This document shows, piece after piece, positions 22,929 through 36,352 of a stretch of DNA of 64,000 nt. Below the pieces are notes generated by a model. It did not search any database, was not told the DNA's origin, and was given only the letters and a program-made list of their open reading frames with translations. The stretch is taken from assembly GCF_000149955.1 (NCBI RefSeq), contig NC_030998.1:694699-758698 (forward strand), in the 5' to 3' direction. This DNA comes from Fusarium oxysporum f. sp. lycopersici 4287 (lineage: Eukaryota > Ascomycota > Sordariomycetes > Hypocreales > Nectriaceae). The translations under genes and the position numbers were made by a program. Position 1 is the first letter of the stretch. The number at the start of each line of letters is the position of its first letter.

Positions 22929-25548
22929 TCACCAAATATCATGTTCCATCATAGTGTGTGATAGGAACTCAGTATCGCTGTTCGCGATCGAATTTGCCAT
23001 GTCAATCATCTGCGCAGTTGTAAACCACGCATCCATTCCCAAATCATCCATACCAGGCAACATTGAAGCCATAGTCTCATTATCATCATTCAGGTCATTC
23101 AGCCCACCTTCACCCTCGCCAATCGTCCCTCCAATGATCTGTCCATCAATCGGAATCGGTGTTGTATCGGATTGCTCACGCGGTAACCGACCCAACATAT
23201 CGTCAAGCTGCTGCAACTCCGATCTCCTGAACATGGCGATGAGATTGCCCTTACTTATCATCTCGTTAAAGATGATATGCGTCTTATGTCGGAAAGTAGC
23301 GTCGTATTCTGAGAATCGGGGATCAAGGACGGGCGCGATGAGGAGGTTAAAGCTCGACACGAAGAGCGACTCAAGATCGAATGGTAGAAACGCTTCTGGA
23401 GAATAATTAGTATATGGCGGTGACGAGATCAATCTCTTGATTTACCAAGCAGACCTTGACTTTGCAAACAGCCAAGAATGTTGATCATTTGGTAGGAAGA
23501 GTCGATGCACATCTTGATCAGGTTCCAGACAGTTTGGGACGAGTTGAGGGCTTCAGTTATGGAGTCGGGGGTTTCAAAGCGGATTTTGAGGAAGCAAAGA
23601 AGTAGAGGCCTTGTTGCGAGCACGATGCACTGCAGATGTCAGCACAGGTCGTTGGCTTGCCAAAGAATGATGTTACCTGATGATATAGAGTATGGAGGTA
23701 CCCTGCTACCCTTGAAACGCCATTTATCGCTTTATCTGCACCGAGAGGGAACTGCTGTTGTAGCTCATCTGCAAGACCGGCAATGTTCTCGAGAACCTTC
23801 TTGGTACTGAGCAAGAACTTCTTGTTCAGCCGTCCATTCGCTCCGTACACCCCTATTCTCCGGTTAGCCTTGTTCATTGAATTGAAGATAACTTCTTACC
23901 TCTGCCAACCGATGCAATGGTTCTGCAAAGTCGAATCTGCATATGAAGTGCTGCCACTCGTTGTGTCGACCCATCGAAGTGCGGAAGCTGGTGATGAATG
24001 TCGTCGTCATGAACGGATTGTGGCAGGCCCATGAGAGATGTCATTTCGCGGTCTAGGACGTACACAGTCCACCATATCCTGCGGCTGCGTTCAACAATGC
24101 GGTCTCCAAGTTGATCTACGGGCATGTCTGTGTGCATCCCTTGCCCGAGTGCGACTCTCATGGCTTGTCCAATCTACCGAAAGTTAGCTCAAGCCGGCGA
24201 AGCACAGTGAGGGACGTACAAATCCATGTGATGAGTGTCGGTAGTCGAGAGATTCAAAATACAGCGCGATGCAGCACAGAATCTCAGTCGATATGAGTGG
24301 TTCGTAAACAAGAATATGGATACTCGGCAAGAGGCGCAATGCAGTGACGAAGTAGTCGGCTCCAGGGGGTCTCTTTGCTTGGTAGTTGTTGTTCTCGGAG
24401 AAGGCTTTGCCAAAAGCCAGGATGAGAAGAAGATGGATGTAAGGAAGATCTGCCGCTGCAATATGACTGCTCGGGTCCGCGTAGAATTCGTGCAGATAAG
24501 CCATGAACGTCTCTTCGTCAAATAGATGAAATAGTTGGCCGCAATGAAACTTGACTGTGTTAATTAGGAAGACTGCATGGTCGAGACTAGGCATAACCGG
24601 CGGTCCAGTGCTGGAGTGATCCGAGAGCCGTCCCACCCAAGGTCGTATGCTAATCCATCGAAGAGCAGGTTGTCGACAGATATCGGGCTTTGGTGGATGT
24701 ATTCGTGAGTAAGGCTGAGGACGCGTCGGGTGAAGGACCAGTTAGATGATGTTCCGAGATAGACTGAAATGTCAGCTGAAGCCCTCTTGAAGCGATGAGT
24801 GCTTACATTCTCGACCTTGCGCCGAGGCCATAAACTTGGATTGCCCAGATGACAACGGATTCACCAGTGCTGACGCGATGGGGTCCAGTCCCTTCCCACT
24901 ACTATTGGTGCTACTGTGACTCCCAAGGAGCGAGTCCTCAGTGGGCAGCGAAGCAGAGACATTGCCGCCGGGTGATGGTAGATGTGGCGGAGGTTCAACT
25001 ATCAAAATCAGCAATGACCCTCCATCAGACCATCAAACATACCTGAATCAGAAGGTCCTCCAACATTGATGTTTGTATCTAAAGATCCCGGCGTGATATA
25101 CTCGGCCGTCCCGGTACTCGATTGACTCGTCGCAGCGCGTTGCTGTAAATCTAGAATGAACCTTGAAAAGCCATCAATACTTCATGTCGAAAAAGTCAAT
25201 TGCGGTGAGCTTACCCACGCGTGACGAGAACCTTTTGATCGCGTTGATCAAACTCGCATGATAATTTGCGCTTTTTGCACGCGTCGCAGGGATGTGAACC
25301 GGAGCATTTTATTTTTTGCTTGCGACATCGCGAGCACCTATTATCTCCATTAGTAATCTATTCTCCCAAATGTTGATGTTCGGTGAGTGAGGTGAAGTTG
25401 ACGTTGCAAGGTGAGGGGAAACTCGTGGCGGATACAGGGGATTCAGGTCTCAGCGCCGTACTCACGCATTATCAGATCTCTTGGAAACACGACCCGATCC
25501 TGCTGTCGTACCAGACGTTTTCCTTGCATGCGTCGATCCAGGCGCCAT
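22929..25548 (-). CDS. Zn2Cys6 fungal-specific transcription factor, one apparent frameshift
   Basis: Nuclear regulator of about 720 residues with nine exons (introns 25338-25465, 25162-25214, 24999-25042, 24764-24806, 24174-24219, 23853-23899, 23630-23676, 23396-23445). The zinc cluster is formed across the first intron: CSRCRKQKIKC, then C-DA-C and KKRKLSC. The fungal-specific TF domain includes RSRRIWWTVYVLDREMTSLMG. In exon 5 the frame changes between WDGSR (24621-24635) and MPSLDHA (24588-24597), and the exon sum is one base short, so a 1 bp deletion or assembly error is likely around 24598-24620. It stands between carX and the proline/hydroxyproline-like cluster and could regulate either; nothing proves this. 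Confidence 0.85.
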
Positions 25549-26343
25549 CGCAGTAAATCGTATGATGAAGAACAAAGGCGCTGATGAATTGGAAAGAAAT
25601 TGTTTCGGTGGTTGGCGGGGAAGAGAAGGTTTCGTTAGCTTAAGCTCAAAGCGCTGCAGCGGTTTTTTGCCCCTGCTGCAGTCTTGGGGTTAGAGCAGCC
25701 GCCACTGGGTCACGAGTATTATGCTATAAAGGGTAAAAAAAGACGAAATGCTATGGGAATAATCGGGAATGAAGATACCTCAGAGGAAGAAAGGAAGAAG
25801 AGGGTGGTATGCGGGGTAGAAGTCGCTATCTTTTCACTCTAATAAGTGAGGTGAGTTTGGGGGCTTTTACCAAGTGGAGGTGCACTGTTGATAACAATTT
25901 TGCATGGGACAGGTCCTGGGTGTCGCCGTTTTTGATAGCGGATTAGGCTTTGACCCTGGTCGTTTTAGTTGGGCTAGAACATGGGGAAAGATAATCGAAG
26001 CACCGTGCGCTTGGCCACGGCCTTCCCGGATGGGTTGGGCATGTCACACAATCGATGCAACAGGTCCACAGATGTGCATACATGGGGGACGTTGGATATG
26101 CATTCACCCCAATACGTTGAAGTTTGACTCACGGAAACGTGATGGAAGTATTCGCCATTGTTCTCCCGCTGTTCGGCTGCAGGGTGATCGAACAGTCTGG
26201 GGAACAGTCCTGGAAGAACAGGGTCAACGGGCGTTTCCTCCGAAGGCATCACGTCACTTGCATGTCTCACCATAGTACAACATGTACCGTCTCATGTCAG
26301 TAACAGCTCTATTATTCTCAATGTACAGACTTTTCCCCTCTAT
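25549..26343. other. Intergenic, regulator promoter and aldolase 3' flank
   Basis: About 795 bp. Short frames with no recognisable motifs. It should hold the regulator's promoter. Confidence 0.45.
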
Positions 26344-27425
26344 CTAGTTCAGGCGTCCCTTAACACGATCCGTCCAAGTCTTAAGCAACTCCTCCTCCTT
26401 ATCCCCCGCCTCCTTCATGATGCTCTTAACACTGGCCTTAACAGCCTCACCAACAGGCTCATACGGATGTCTCGGTGCTAACTTCTCCTCAGCCCCTTCA
26501 ACACCCGCCAATCTTGCCGAAAACACGGCAACAGCATACTTGGTAGAAGCGACGCCTGCCTTGCAAGGTCGCTCAGCAAGAGCAGCAAGTTGTTGCAACT
26601 TCAGCGCTTCTTCGAACTTGCCTTCCTTATACAGAGCGTAAATCTTTGATGTCAGAGTTGGGAAGACATTGGCGAATGCGGCGACGCATCCTACACTGCC
26701 GGCTGCTAGGCCGCCAATGAGAAAGTCGGATTGACCGCCGTATGTAGAGAATTCTGAAGAGGGGATTTGAGCTGCGAGACGGGTGATCTTTCCAACGGAG
26801 CCACAGGTCAACTTCACGCCGACGACGTTTGACTTTCCGCTAGGATGAGACTTCTTGCTCTCCTCGTAGATCTGGACGATCGTCTCAGAATCAATATCAA
26901 CGCCATTAGTCACACCAGGGAAGTTATAAATAACAACTGGCAATGGCGACTTCTTCGCAACCTCCGAAAAGAAGCGCTTAACAACATTCATACTCGTAGC
27001 CTTGCCAAAGTATGCAGGAGGCAGCACGAGGAGATAATTCGCGCCAGCCTTGTAAGCATCTTCAGCAAGCTCAAGAGTCTGCTTAGTAGAGTGAGCTCCG
27101 ACACCGGCCATGAGGGGAAAGTCAGGGCCGATTGTCTTGCGGGCGAGGGCGATGAGCTCATAGCGTTCTTCCCGGGTGAGGAGGAAGGCTTCGGCGTTGG
27201 AGCCCATCACGATAAGACCGTTTAGGCCGGAGTCGGCGAGATGGGCGAAGTATTTTGCTTGGGAGGCATGGTCTACTGTGTCGTCTGAGTGGTTGAAGAA
27301 GGTGACTGCTGGACACCATACTCCGGGGCTTGAATTGTCAGCATGGTGATGATACCAGGGTTGGAGATAAAGGCTTACCTGGGGACATGGGGCTGTTGGG
27401 AGGGTGCAGGGTTGAGGGAGCCCAT
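26344..27425 (-). CDS. DapA-family (dihydrodipicolinate synthase-like) aldolase
   Basis: Class I Schiff-base aldolase of the DHDPS/NAL superfamily. An intron at 27329-27378 gives 343 residues. Motifs: GLNGLIVMGSNAEAFLLT (GTTGE-like phosphate/carboxylate loop, here GSNAE), the catalytic tyrosine in VVIYNFPGVTNG, and the Schiff-base lysine in VVGVKLTCGS. Fungi do not make lysine through DHDPS, so a catabolic aldolase is expected: 4-hydroxy-2-oxoglutarate aldolase (HOGA1 type), or a 2-keto-3-deoxy sugar-acid aldolase of the galacturonate/rhamnose pathways. The neighbours (proline dehydrogenase, P5C dehydrogenase, aminotransferase) favour hydroxyproline breakdown to glyoxylate and pyruvate, by inference. 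No clear targeting signal is seen. Confidence 0.9.
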
Positions 27426-28318
27426 GATGATGGTATTGAGTAGGTATGTAATTGATGAATTAATTGGGGTGAAAACGTAACTTGTTGTTGATGATGTTTC
27501 AATTGATGCAGATATTTGACTCAATCGTTGTTCTTTAAAGCATGATGATAATCACCTCCTCATCTGAAGTGGGGTTGTATCGCGAATCTGTTCCGACGTG
27601 TCAAAGGCTTCTCCGAAGATGGAGGGTTTGAGTGGTTGTTGCTCTGCGTCTCGGCCCCGGGATCCCGTCCGCTGTGACCGGCAGGCTTCCCGGTGAATAT
27701 TGTGGGCCTGGAAGTCGGCTCTGGCCAGTCATGTGCTGCGAGAGCTCGGGCGTGTCGGCCGAGTCACTTCGGGGCTGCCTCCTGACTCTGAAGTTTGTTC
27801 TGGGGAATACGGGGAGAGAGCATTGAAATTGATGACTCAATATTCTTTCCGCATTCTAGAAGGCTTGGAAAAGCAACCAAAGTCGAGGTATCTAATAATT
27901 GCTCCTCGGGCAATATTGCCCTTCGGTTGTCCAAGGCCGACAGCAGATCCAAGTTGAGCTGCTTACCCTGGAATCGAGTCTCGGCAAGGACTTGGAGATA
28001 GAAATATGTATAAGTTATCATGTTACGGTTTCTATAAGCTCTGGCCCGACTCAAAACATGTGTTATCTCATTCTACTACGATCTAACATCTGCGGGATTA
28101 TAAGATGTTATGACGAAGGATGAATCCGAATGAAGAAGCCAATATGCCGAGGAATATTCCTAGGAGCTCTGATGCATTAAACGAACAACGGATCTAACAA
28201 AAAGCGAAGAGATATTTGGTAGAAAAAGTTTGAATGACGATATAGTAATATTATCTAAGTGAGCTAGCAAGTGTTTTAGAAAACAAGAAACTCTAGATGC
28301 AGAACAATTGCCGAGTCA
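27426..28318. promoter_or_regulatory. Aldolase upstream region
   Basis: About 890 bp between the aldolase start and the amine-oxidase stop. The first 150 bp upstream of the aldolase hold CTGAAGTGGGG at 27564-27574, a motif repeated in two neighbouring promoters. A CG-rich stretch (CCCCGGGATCCCG-like) lies near 27650-27665. No gene seen. Confidence 0.35.
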
Positions 28319-29699
28319 TTAGAGCTTGGTCTGACCAACAGGCTGTATATCAACGAGCTCAGTCGAGTTACCAAGTCTCCAGCTCACAGCACCGCCCCAA
28401 TCACTCTTTCCTTCATCTGTCTTGGGGTTCTTCCACCTCCATCTTGCCTCAGGCTGTTCTCCATTCTCTGACTGCAGCAGATCCTTCACAAACCCGCCAA
28501 AGATGGGGAAGAACTTAAACCCGTGTCCACTATCTCCAGACAAGAATAGCACCGACGAAGACGTGTTGGGTATGTAATCGATGATAAAGTCCGAGTCGGC
28601 TGTATCAGCGAACCAGCAAAGCGTCTTCTTCACGAATGGCCTGTCCGCGAATTGAGGAAGCGTCTGTCGAACAAGCTCACGAAGCTTCTTTTCATCACCA
28701 TCAGGCAGAAATGCGCTCTGCTTCAAGTCTGTAGGTGCATGCGAAATTCCAGTCTTGGGATCAGTGTTGATGAAGCCACCGCCCATGGGACATAGCTTCA
28801 GAAGGTTCGTCTTGGGATCAGGCTCAAAAAAGAAGCCGAGATCGCGCGCGTATGTCACTGGGATACCACGAAGAGCAGATGTCTCGTCGTCGGTGAGATG
28901 AAGATGAGCGACGGACCATGATTTTGCGACAAGTTGCTTGCCGATCTCGGGGACGAGCTTGGCACCAGCTGCGCCGACGGAGACGATGACCAGATTAGAA
29001 GGGTAGAATAGTCCGCCAGTGGTCTTCACACCCTTTGCCTTTCGGCCAGAAGAAGTCTTCTCGTAGACGATCTCAGATACAGCGCCTGCTGCACCAAGGA
29101 TATACTTCACGCCTTGGGCCCGCGTCGCCAGAAAAATGGACCTCAACGCGTTACCAGAATGCGCGTACCCATCGAACTTATTGAAGTATCCATTCCAACC
29201 AGGAAACGCGCTGTCCTTGTACTGCCAAACAGCATCTGATATATCCTTCTGGCTATCAAGTGGTGAAAGATGAGATCTCATGCGAGGGTCTCGCTCAGCT
29301 GCAGCGCGGAATCGATTGAGCGTATCAAGCGCTTCTTTGGGTGCTTTGCCAGAAACACAGTGCAGAAAGCCCACTTGGTGGAAATGCGGAGCGAACAGGG
29401 GAGTCTGCCAGGCTTCAATTGCTTTCTAATTGGCCAATGGGTCAGGCCTTGTCCAGTAAATTTAATGTTGGGGTAATTGGGGGACTTACCACTGTGAGGT
29501 CTTGGTACAGAGGGTCTTCGTATTCTGCGCGCACAATTTTGTTCAGATCATTTGCAGCAGACCATCGAGAAGGGATCTCTTCATCTTTGTCGAGAACGGT
29601 AATGTCCTTGTAGCCAGCTCTGAGCAGGTGCACGACTGTTGAGAGACCAAAGGCGCCGCCTCCCACGATAAGGATTGGTTCAGATTTGGAGACGCTCAT
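28319..29699 (-). CDS. FAD-dependent amine/amino-acid oxidase (MSOX family), probably peroxisomal
   Basis: Flavoprotein oxidase of the monomeric sarcosine oxidase / L-pipecolate oxidase / fructosyl-amino-acid oxidase family, making H2O2. The intron 29426-29489 gives 438 residues. The N-terminal FAD motif is ILIVGGGAFGLSTVVHL. Near the C-terminus, TLCWFADTADSDFIIDY holds the cysteine that carries covalent FAD in this family, followed by GDSGHGFKFFPIFG. The protein ends TKL, a plausible variant of the peroxisomal PTS1 tripeptide. Lying inside a proline-type catabolic cluster, it might oxidise a cyclic imino acid such as pipecolate or a proline derivative; fructosyl amino acids are the main alternative. 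Confidence 0.9.
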
Positions 29700-31178
29700 G
29701 GTTGCACACTTGAGGGAGAGTTGAAGCTATTGCTGATGAGACCGACGCAATTGAGGCGTCATTCTATAAGTATTCTACCATTCCGAGGCTCCAAACCCGC
29801 CCTCGTTCGATATCCGGCCATCACCGTCTCGTGATGCGCCTACGTTTAACGTCTTTCACCATCCGAAGCATCTACAATAGCCAGAAATGCAAAAATAGAC
29901 TGGTGACGCTGCCAATACGACACCGGGAGACCTCCCGATGGTGATACCACAATGATTGGCACTGAGAAAACTCAACGCTATTTTAGCGCTATCGTCTCCC
30001 CATCCGTGCTGAAGTGGAGTCTGGCTGGACGGTTAGCGTAGCCGCAAGTGTAACCAGACGATCCTTGATTGCGGTTCTGGCGTTCTGGGGTCTGGTGACG
30101 ACGTGCATTATCTGGACTCAGCTGATATGAAGGTTCGGGAGTTCAATGCAGCCGTTATCGGAGAGTGTTTATCGCGGGGGTCTGTTGGAAGCCGTTTACC
30201 GGCATGGGTGCATACATTGATGTTTTACTGAGGTGAAGCTAGGATAAGCCGACAGGGTTCTACATGGCAGACGCTGACACCAGCAGTCACCTCAATTTTC
30301 TACAGACTTGACAGTGAAGTGAGATGAGAGGATAAGAGAAACGACAGAATGGGAGATATACTATCAGTAATAGTGGAAATATCTTTCTTGGTTCTGTATC
30401 AATACTGCGAACTGCTCTCAGCCCTCGGCTTCCAAACCCGAGACCAATTGTCGTGAAGAACCCTTCCAGAACACATCGGGAAACATCACAGCAAGCTTCT
30501 AGAATGTCTCTCCGGCACAAATGTGCAGGGTAGACAGGATCTGTACCTGCCAAGCCATTAAAGAAACTTTGAGCTGAATATAGCCTGGATGCATGTGCCA
30601 ATCAAGGCCTCCATGCCGTTCTGTAGCCTGAGACCAAGACGGCATGTATCGAGCAACCAATTGGATGACTGTATATCCTCCGATTAAGATCGTTGTGGCT
30701 TGTAAAAGCTTAGTTATTAGCGTTTCTGCGGTTTCTGACATATGTATGTGTTGGTCTGGTTATCGGCAGAGCATCGATGAGGAGATCAAAGGAGCCCGCA
30801 CGCATGACCAGCTTCACGGTTTAACGTGATTCATTTAGGCACTACGAGAGACAAATAATAAGGCCTTTGTAAAGATTGGCCTTGCTGAATGGATATCAGC
30901 CAGATGGATAGTAAAAGGGTTGGTAGGGCCTCGGGACAGCTGTCAAGACGCGTGCAAACAGATGCGTATACAAACCAATTACATTAGAATGAATGCACGA
31001 GCATTGTAGGACTGTAGCAAGGTCTTGCAAAGTCTCCAGTCATCAGCCTCGTCCCATTTGTCATCACTTGTCGTCAAGTATCAGGTCACGATGTTGGAGG
31101 CCAAAGGAATTGTTCATTAAAAGTTCATTAAATTCAGTTCTTAGCTTTTGGTACAAATCTAGATAGGCTATGCTAAGT
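29700..31178. promoter_or_regulatory. Amine-oxidase upstream region and P5CDH 3' flank
   Basis: About 1.48 kb. CTGAAGTGGAG at 30009-30019 matches the motif near two neighbouring genes. An 80-codon frame at 30499-30741 has one hydrophobic segment but no splice or homology support. Otherwise nothing recognised. Confidence 0.35.
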
Positions 31179-33028
<1,850 letters not shown>

Positions 33029-33622
33029 TTTTGTAGTATGAGGAATGCGATCTCGTACTGTACAGCTCAAGTATGATATGATGAATAGAGAAAAACATAA
33101 ACAGAAGCGCTTCTGACGGGCGTTTTTATGTTGACATCACAACCTTATCCCACTGAAGTCGGGGCTGCAACCGAAACTTTTTTAGTGGAGTGGAGGGTTG
33201 ATTCAGTTACCCCTCACAGCGCTAAAAAGTTAAGCCACTTTCTGGCACCGGGCGGGGGGCCGACAGTGTCACAAGACGCTGAAGGCGCTGCACGGGAGGG
33301 ACACCGATGGGGGGTTTTGGTGGAGTTTGGCGAGTTTAGAAGGGTCGGTTGAGGATCCCGTGGTGTCGGTATGGCCGTGCGATGGTGTTGGTGTAGCTGT
33401 GTTGTTGCACAGACTGGGAGGGATGGCTGGGCTTGAGGGACTGCTCCCGGCATTCGGTGTAGTCGCTCTTCTTTCTGGAACACTGGGCTGCTATCATTTT
33501 TGCAGCGTGCTGTATCTTATCAAACATCGCGACATCAACGCTTTGAGAGCCTCATCTGATCGAACATTACCTACAAACCATTTGTTACAGACATCCGCTC
33601 GTCGAACCTAACACCATACCTC
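33029..33622. promoter_or_regulatory. Bidirectional promoter, P5CDH and carrier-like gene
   Basis: 594 bp between divergent starts. CTGAAGTCGGGG at 33153-33164 lies 125 bp upstream of the P5CDH start and matches motifs before the aldolase and amine-oxidase genes. A GC-rich block (CCGGGCGGGGGGCCG) lies near 33250. Confidence 0.4.
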
Positions 33623-34495
33623 ATGGAAAAACACCAAGATGTCGCTGAAACAACATTCAGTCGCAGCCATCTATGGAAGCCCATCGTTGGGGACATAGCA
33701 GCAGCAGCTATCTCCGCAACTCTAATAACACCAATAATCACAGTGATTGACCAGTATGTCTCATAACCTCTCGTCACAAAACTCAAACCAACAAGCTTTA
33801 GATCTATGGTAGAGAAGGTCTCTTTCAACAGACCTCTCGCACAGGGCATGAAAGTCCACAGCTTGAACGCTATCAAACATCCAGGCCGCTTCATCGTTAG
33901 CCGTGCATTTGGCTACGTCTGGACTCTATACGGAGCGACGTATGCTGTGTCAAATGCATCAGATACGCTCGCTCATGAGTTCCACAAAGCGGCTGTTGGG
34001 ACGATTACCTTTGTCAATACGATGATAGTAAATGTTCCTCTGGGCGTGCTGAAAGATGTGCGCTTTGCTCAGATGTTTAGTGCTTCGACAACGCCGACTA
34101 ATAAAGTCGCGCCTGTTGTCAAGCCTGGCGTTCCTAGAGCCGCTACAGCTACGTTCCTTATGAGAGATGCCATCACGATCTTTGGGTCGTTCACCATGGC
34201 GCCTTGGCTATCATCTCTCATCCCTGATAGCTTGTCATCAAGCCCGCATTCCAAGGCGATCATATCCCAATTGACAGTGCCCATTTTCTCACAATTCTTT
34301 GCTACCCCAGTCCATCTCCTTGGGCTGGACTTGTATGCCCGACCGCGGGGAATACCATGGGTTGAGCGTTCGGCACAGATCCGAAGGGACCTGTTCTCAG
34401 CCACAATACTGCGGTCTCTGAGAATCATCCCGGCTTTTGGAGTAGGGTGTGTGGCAAACATGGAGGCAAGGTCAAGGTTTCATAAGCTGTTATAG
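33623..34495 (+). CDS. Membrane protein with mitochondrial-carrier-like tripartite repeats
   Basis: I do not recognise a named family. One intron (33754-33801) gives 274 residues. Three hydrophobic helices end in a proline-acid pattern at regular spacing: TPIITVID (Pro37), VPLGVLKDVR (Pro123) and TPVHLLGLDLYARP (Pro213). Spacings of 86 and 90 residues and the total length match the three-repeat mitochondrial carrier fold, although the PX[DE]XX[KR] signatures are degenerate. It shares a promoter with P5C dehydrogenase and sits among mitochondrial proline-pathway enzymes, so a mitochondrial metabolite carrier for this pathway is an attractive guess. It could equally be an unrelated inner-membrane protein. 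Confidence 0.75.
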
Positions 34496-34682
34496 GGAAT
34501 GTTCTAGAAGGACTATTGGCACAGCATGTAAAAGGGAAAGCAAGGTTCATACATACGGGAAGGCTAGTATAGTAGATCGGAGATAATTTACACTTTGGAG
34601 ACAGTCTAGCAGGGCAAAAGGGAGGTGGTGTCTGGTAATCGGGTACAAAATACACTCTATCATATTTTGTTCCTGGCTAAGT

Positions 34683-35655
34683 CTATGAAGTAGGGCGTGT
34701 ATCATTAACATGGGTAGTAGTCTCCATCAACCTTGCCAGAGTAACGGCCTCTCGTAGTGCACGTCCAAGATGGCCCCTTACTCCCGCTTCTTCTAGAACC
34801 ATGATCCCTCCGATAGTGCAGCCCTCAGGTGAAGTCCCCTGGTCTCTCAAATCCCCGGGCTGCAGTCCACTCTGCAGCATTGCAGCTGAACCCTTCATAG
34901 ATTGGTAGATCATAGTCTGTGCAGTAGCCCTGGGTACACCAACGGCCACGGACGCGTCGATGAAGGCGTCGCAGATAATAGCCCACATTGCTGGGGTAGA
35001 TCCTCCAACGGCTGTCGTGGCGTTCATAAGGCGAGGAGCGACTTCGGTGGTTCTGCCGATGGTGTTGAAGAGGTTCTTGGTGAGATCCATAAGCTCTGCT
35101 GGGACTTGAGGCTCGGTAGGTGATTTCTCAATGGCGATGAGTCCCTCTGAGACCATACATGCAATATTGGGCAGAGTACGAATAACCCAAGCCCTGCCAG
35201 AGGCATTCTCCTTGGTAGTCTCGCTTCCGTAGAGGGTAGATTCGAGCTTTTCCTTCGTCCAGCCAGCAGCTACACTGATGAGAAGCTTGCCTGAAAGAGC
35301 ATCTCGAATGCCGTTTTGGGCGAGAACATCGGCGATATCAGCTGGATCAACACCCAAGACGATTACGTCGCCATTTTGTACAGCTTTGACATTGTCGCCA
35401 CGAGAAACAGTCAAAATGCTACTGTACTCTGAAAACTGGTCATTCAGCTTTGACTCTGAACCTTCTGATCGCACACAAGCGATGATCTTTGTGAAAGGCA
35501 GATCTGTCTTGCCGTCCTTGATGGCAGGAAGCAGATTCTTCACAATGGGCTTTGTGATGTTTCCTGCAGTCGTCAGTCAAAGCACTGCAAACTCATTGAG
35601 CGCTCGTCTTACCTGTTCCCAGAATGGTGAGTGTGGTATTGCTAAGACCAGCCAT
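34683..35655 (-). CDS. Pyrroline-5-carboxylate reductase family protein
   Basis: NAD(P)H-dependent P5C reductase family (ProC), converting P5C to proline. The intron 35564-35612 gives 307 residues. The N-terminal dinucleotide motif reads LTILGTGNITKPIV, where the usual form is GXGNMXXAI. Later VDPADIADVL corresponds to the VKP-type loop, RTLPNIACMVSEG to the MPNTP segment, and the C-terminal signature region reads DLRDQGTSPEGCTIGGIMVLEEAGVRG. Its presence in a degradative cluster is unusual: it may run a P5C-proline cycle, reduce hydroxylated or cyclic imines, or serve ordinary synthesis. No targeting peptide, so cytosolic. Confidence 0.92.
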
Positions 35656-36352
35656 GGTTGTGATATCTGTCGTGACAGGGGACACGATTTAATGCAGCAA
35701 AATATAATGTCTTATTCGCCAAACGATCAGACAAATTGCAGCATACCAAAGTGATACATACACATAAGAAATGTGAGCAGCTAGCTGATCTTGTGACCTC
35801 ACACGAAGAAATAGACCAAACCACGACTGGAAAGAAGTTGACAAGTCGTGCAGATGCAGGTACGTTATCTCTTTGTTTTGATGAGGGGTAGTAGCAACGG
35901 AAGCGCTGCCGATGAAAGATACTGAACCGTGGGGTAGAGCTAAGCTCCGCATTTATAGATAGCCCAGCGGGTTGCAGGGCTACGGGACCCTCACCGGCGC
36001 CACAGGATGTGCGATGGAACACGTTTCAGTGCTCGTGACACCTTGTGAAAGATGGAGGAATTGAGTTTCTGGATGTGAGACCCCACTTTGTGAGTACCGA
36101 CAGCATATGCAAGGGTTGGGAATGTGTCATTGACAAGAGATCTGCATGGATAAGAAGAGATGTAGTGTGTGAGGTGCACTGACATCCATGTTATCTCCCA
36201 GCTGAGACATTCTAGCGCTATCAGAGCGGTGAATGATAGCGCATCCCTTGCAAGTGAACATTGAGACTGAACGAATACACGATGGCACAGATCAAATTCT
36301 AGAATTAATTCCATTCTTAACTAATAATTCTTTGCAGTTATAAACACTTTTC
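35656..36352. promoter_or_regulatory. P5CR upstream region / PRODH 3' flank
   Basis: About 700 bp between two minus-strand genes. A CTGAACCGTGGGG sequence at 35922-35934 partly resembles the CTGAAGT-GGGG motif of neighbouring promoters. No gene supported. Confidence 0.35.

Noticed and set aside
30499..30741. 80-codon minus-strand frame with a hydrophobic N-terminus
   Set aside because: One possible membrane segment, but no conserved motif, no convincing downstream exon and frequent rare codons; could be chance.
31064..31178. Longer C-terminus of P5C dehydrogenase from the unspliced frame
   Set aside because: Reading through the 31355-31407 intron gives a nonsense tail; splicing restores the conserved aldehyde dehydrogenase end with a stop at 31179-31181.
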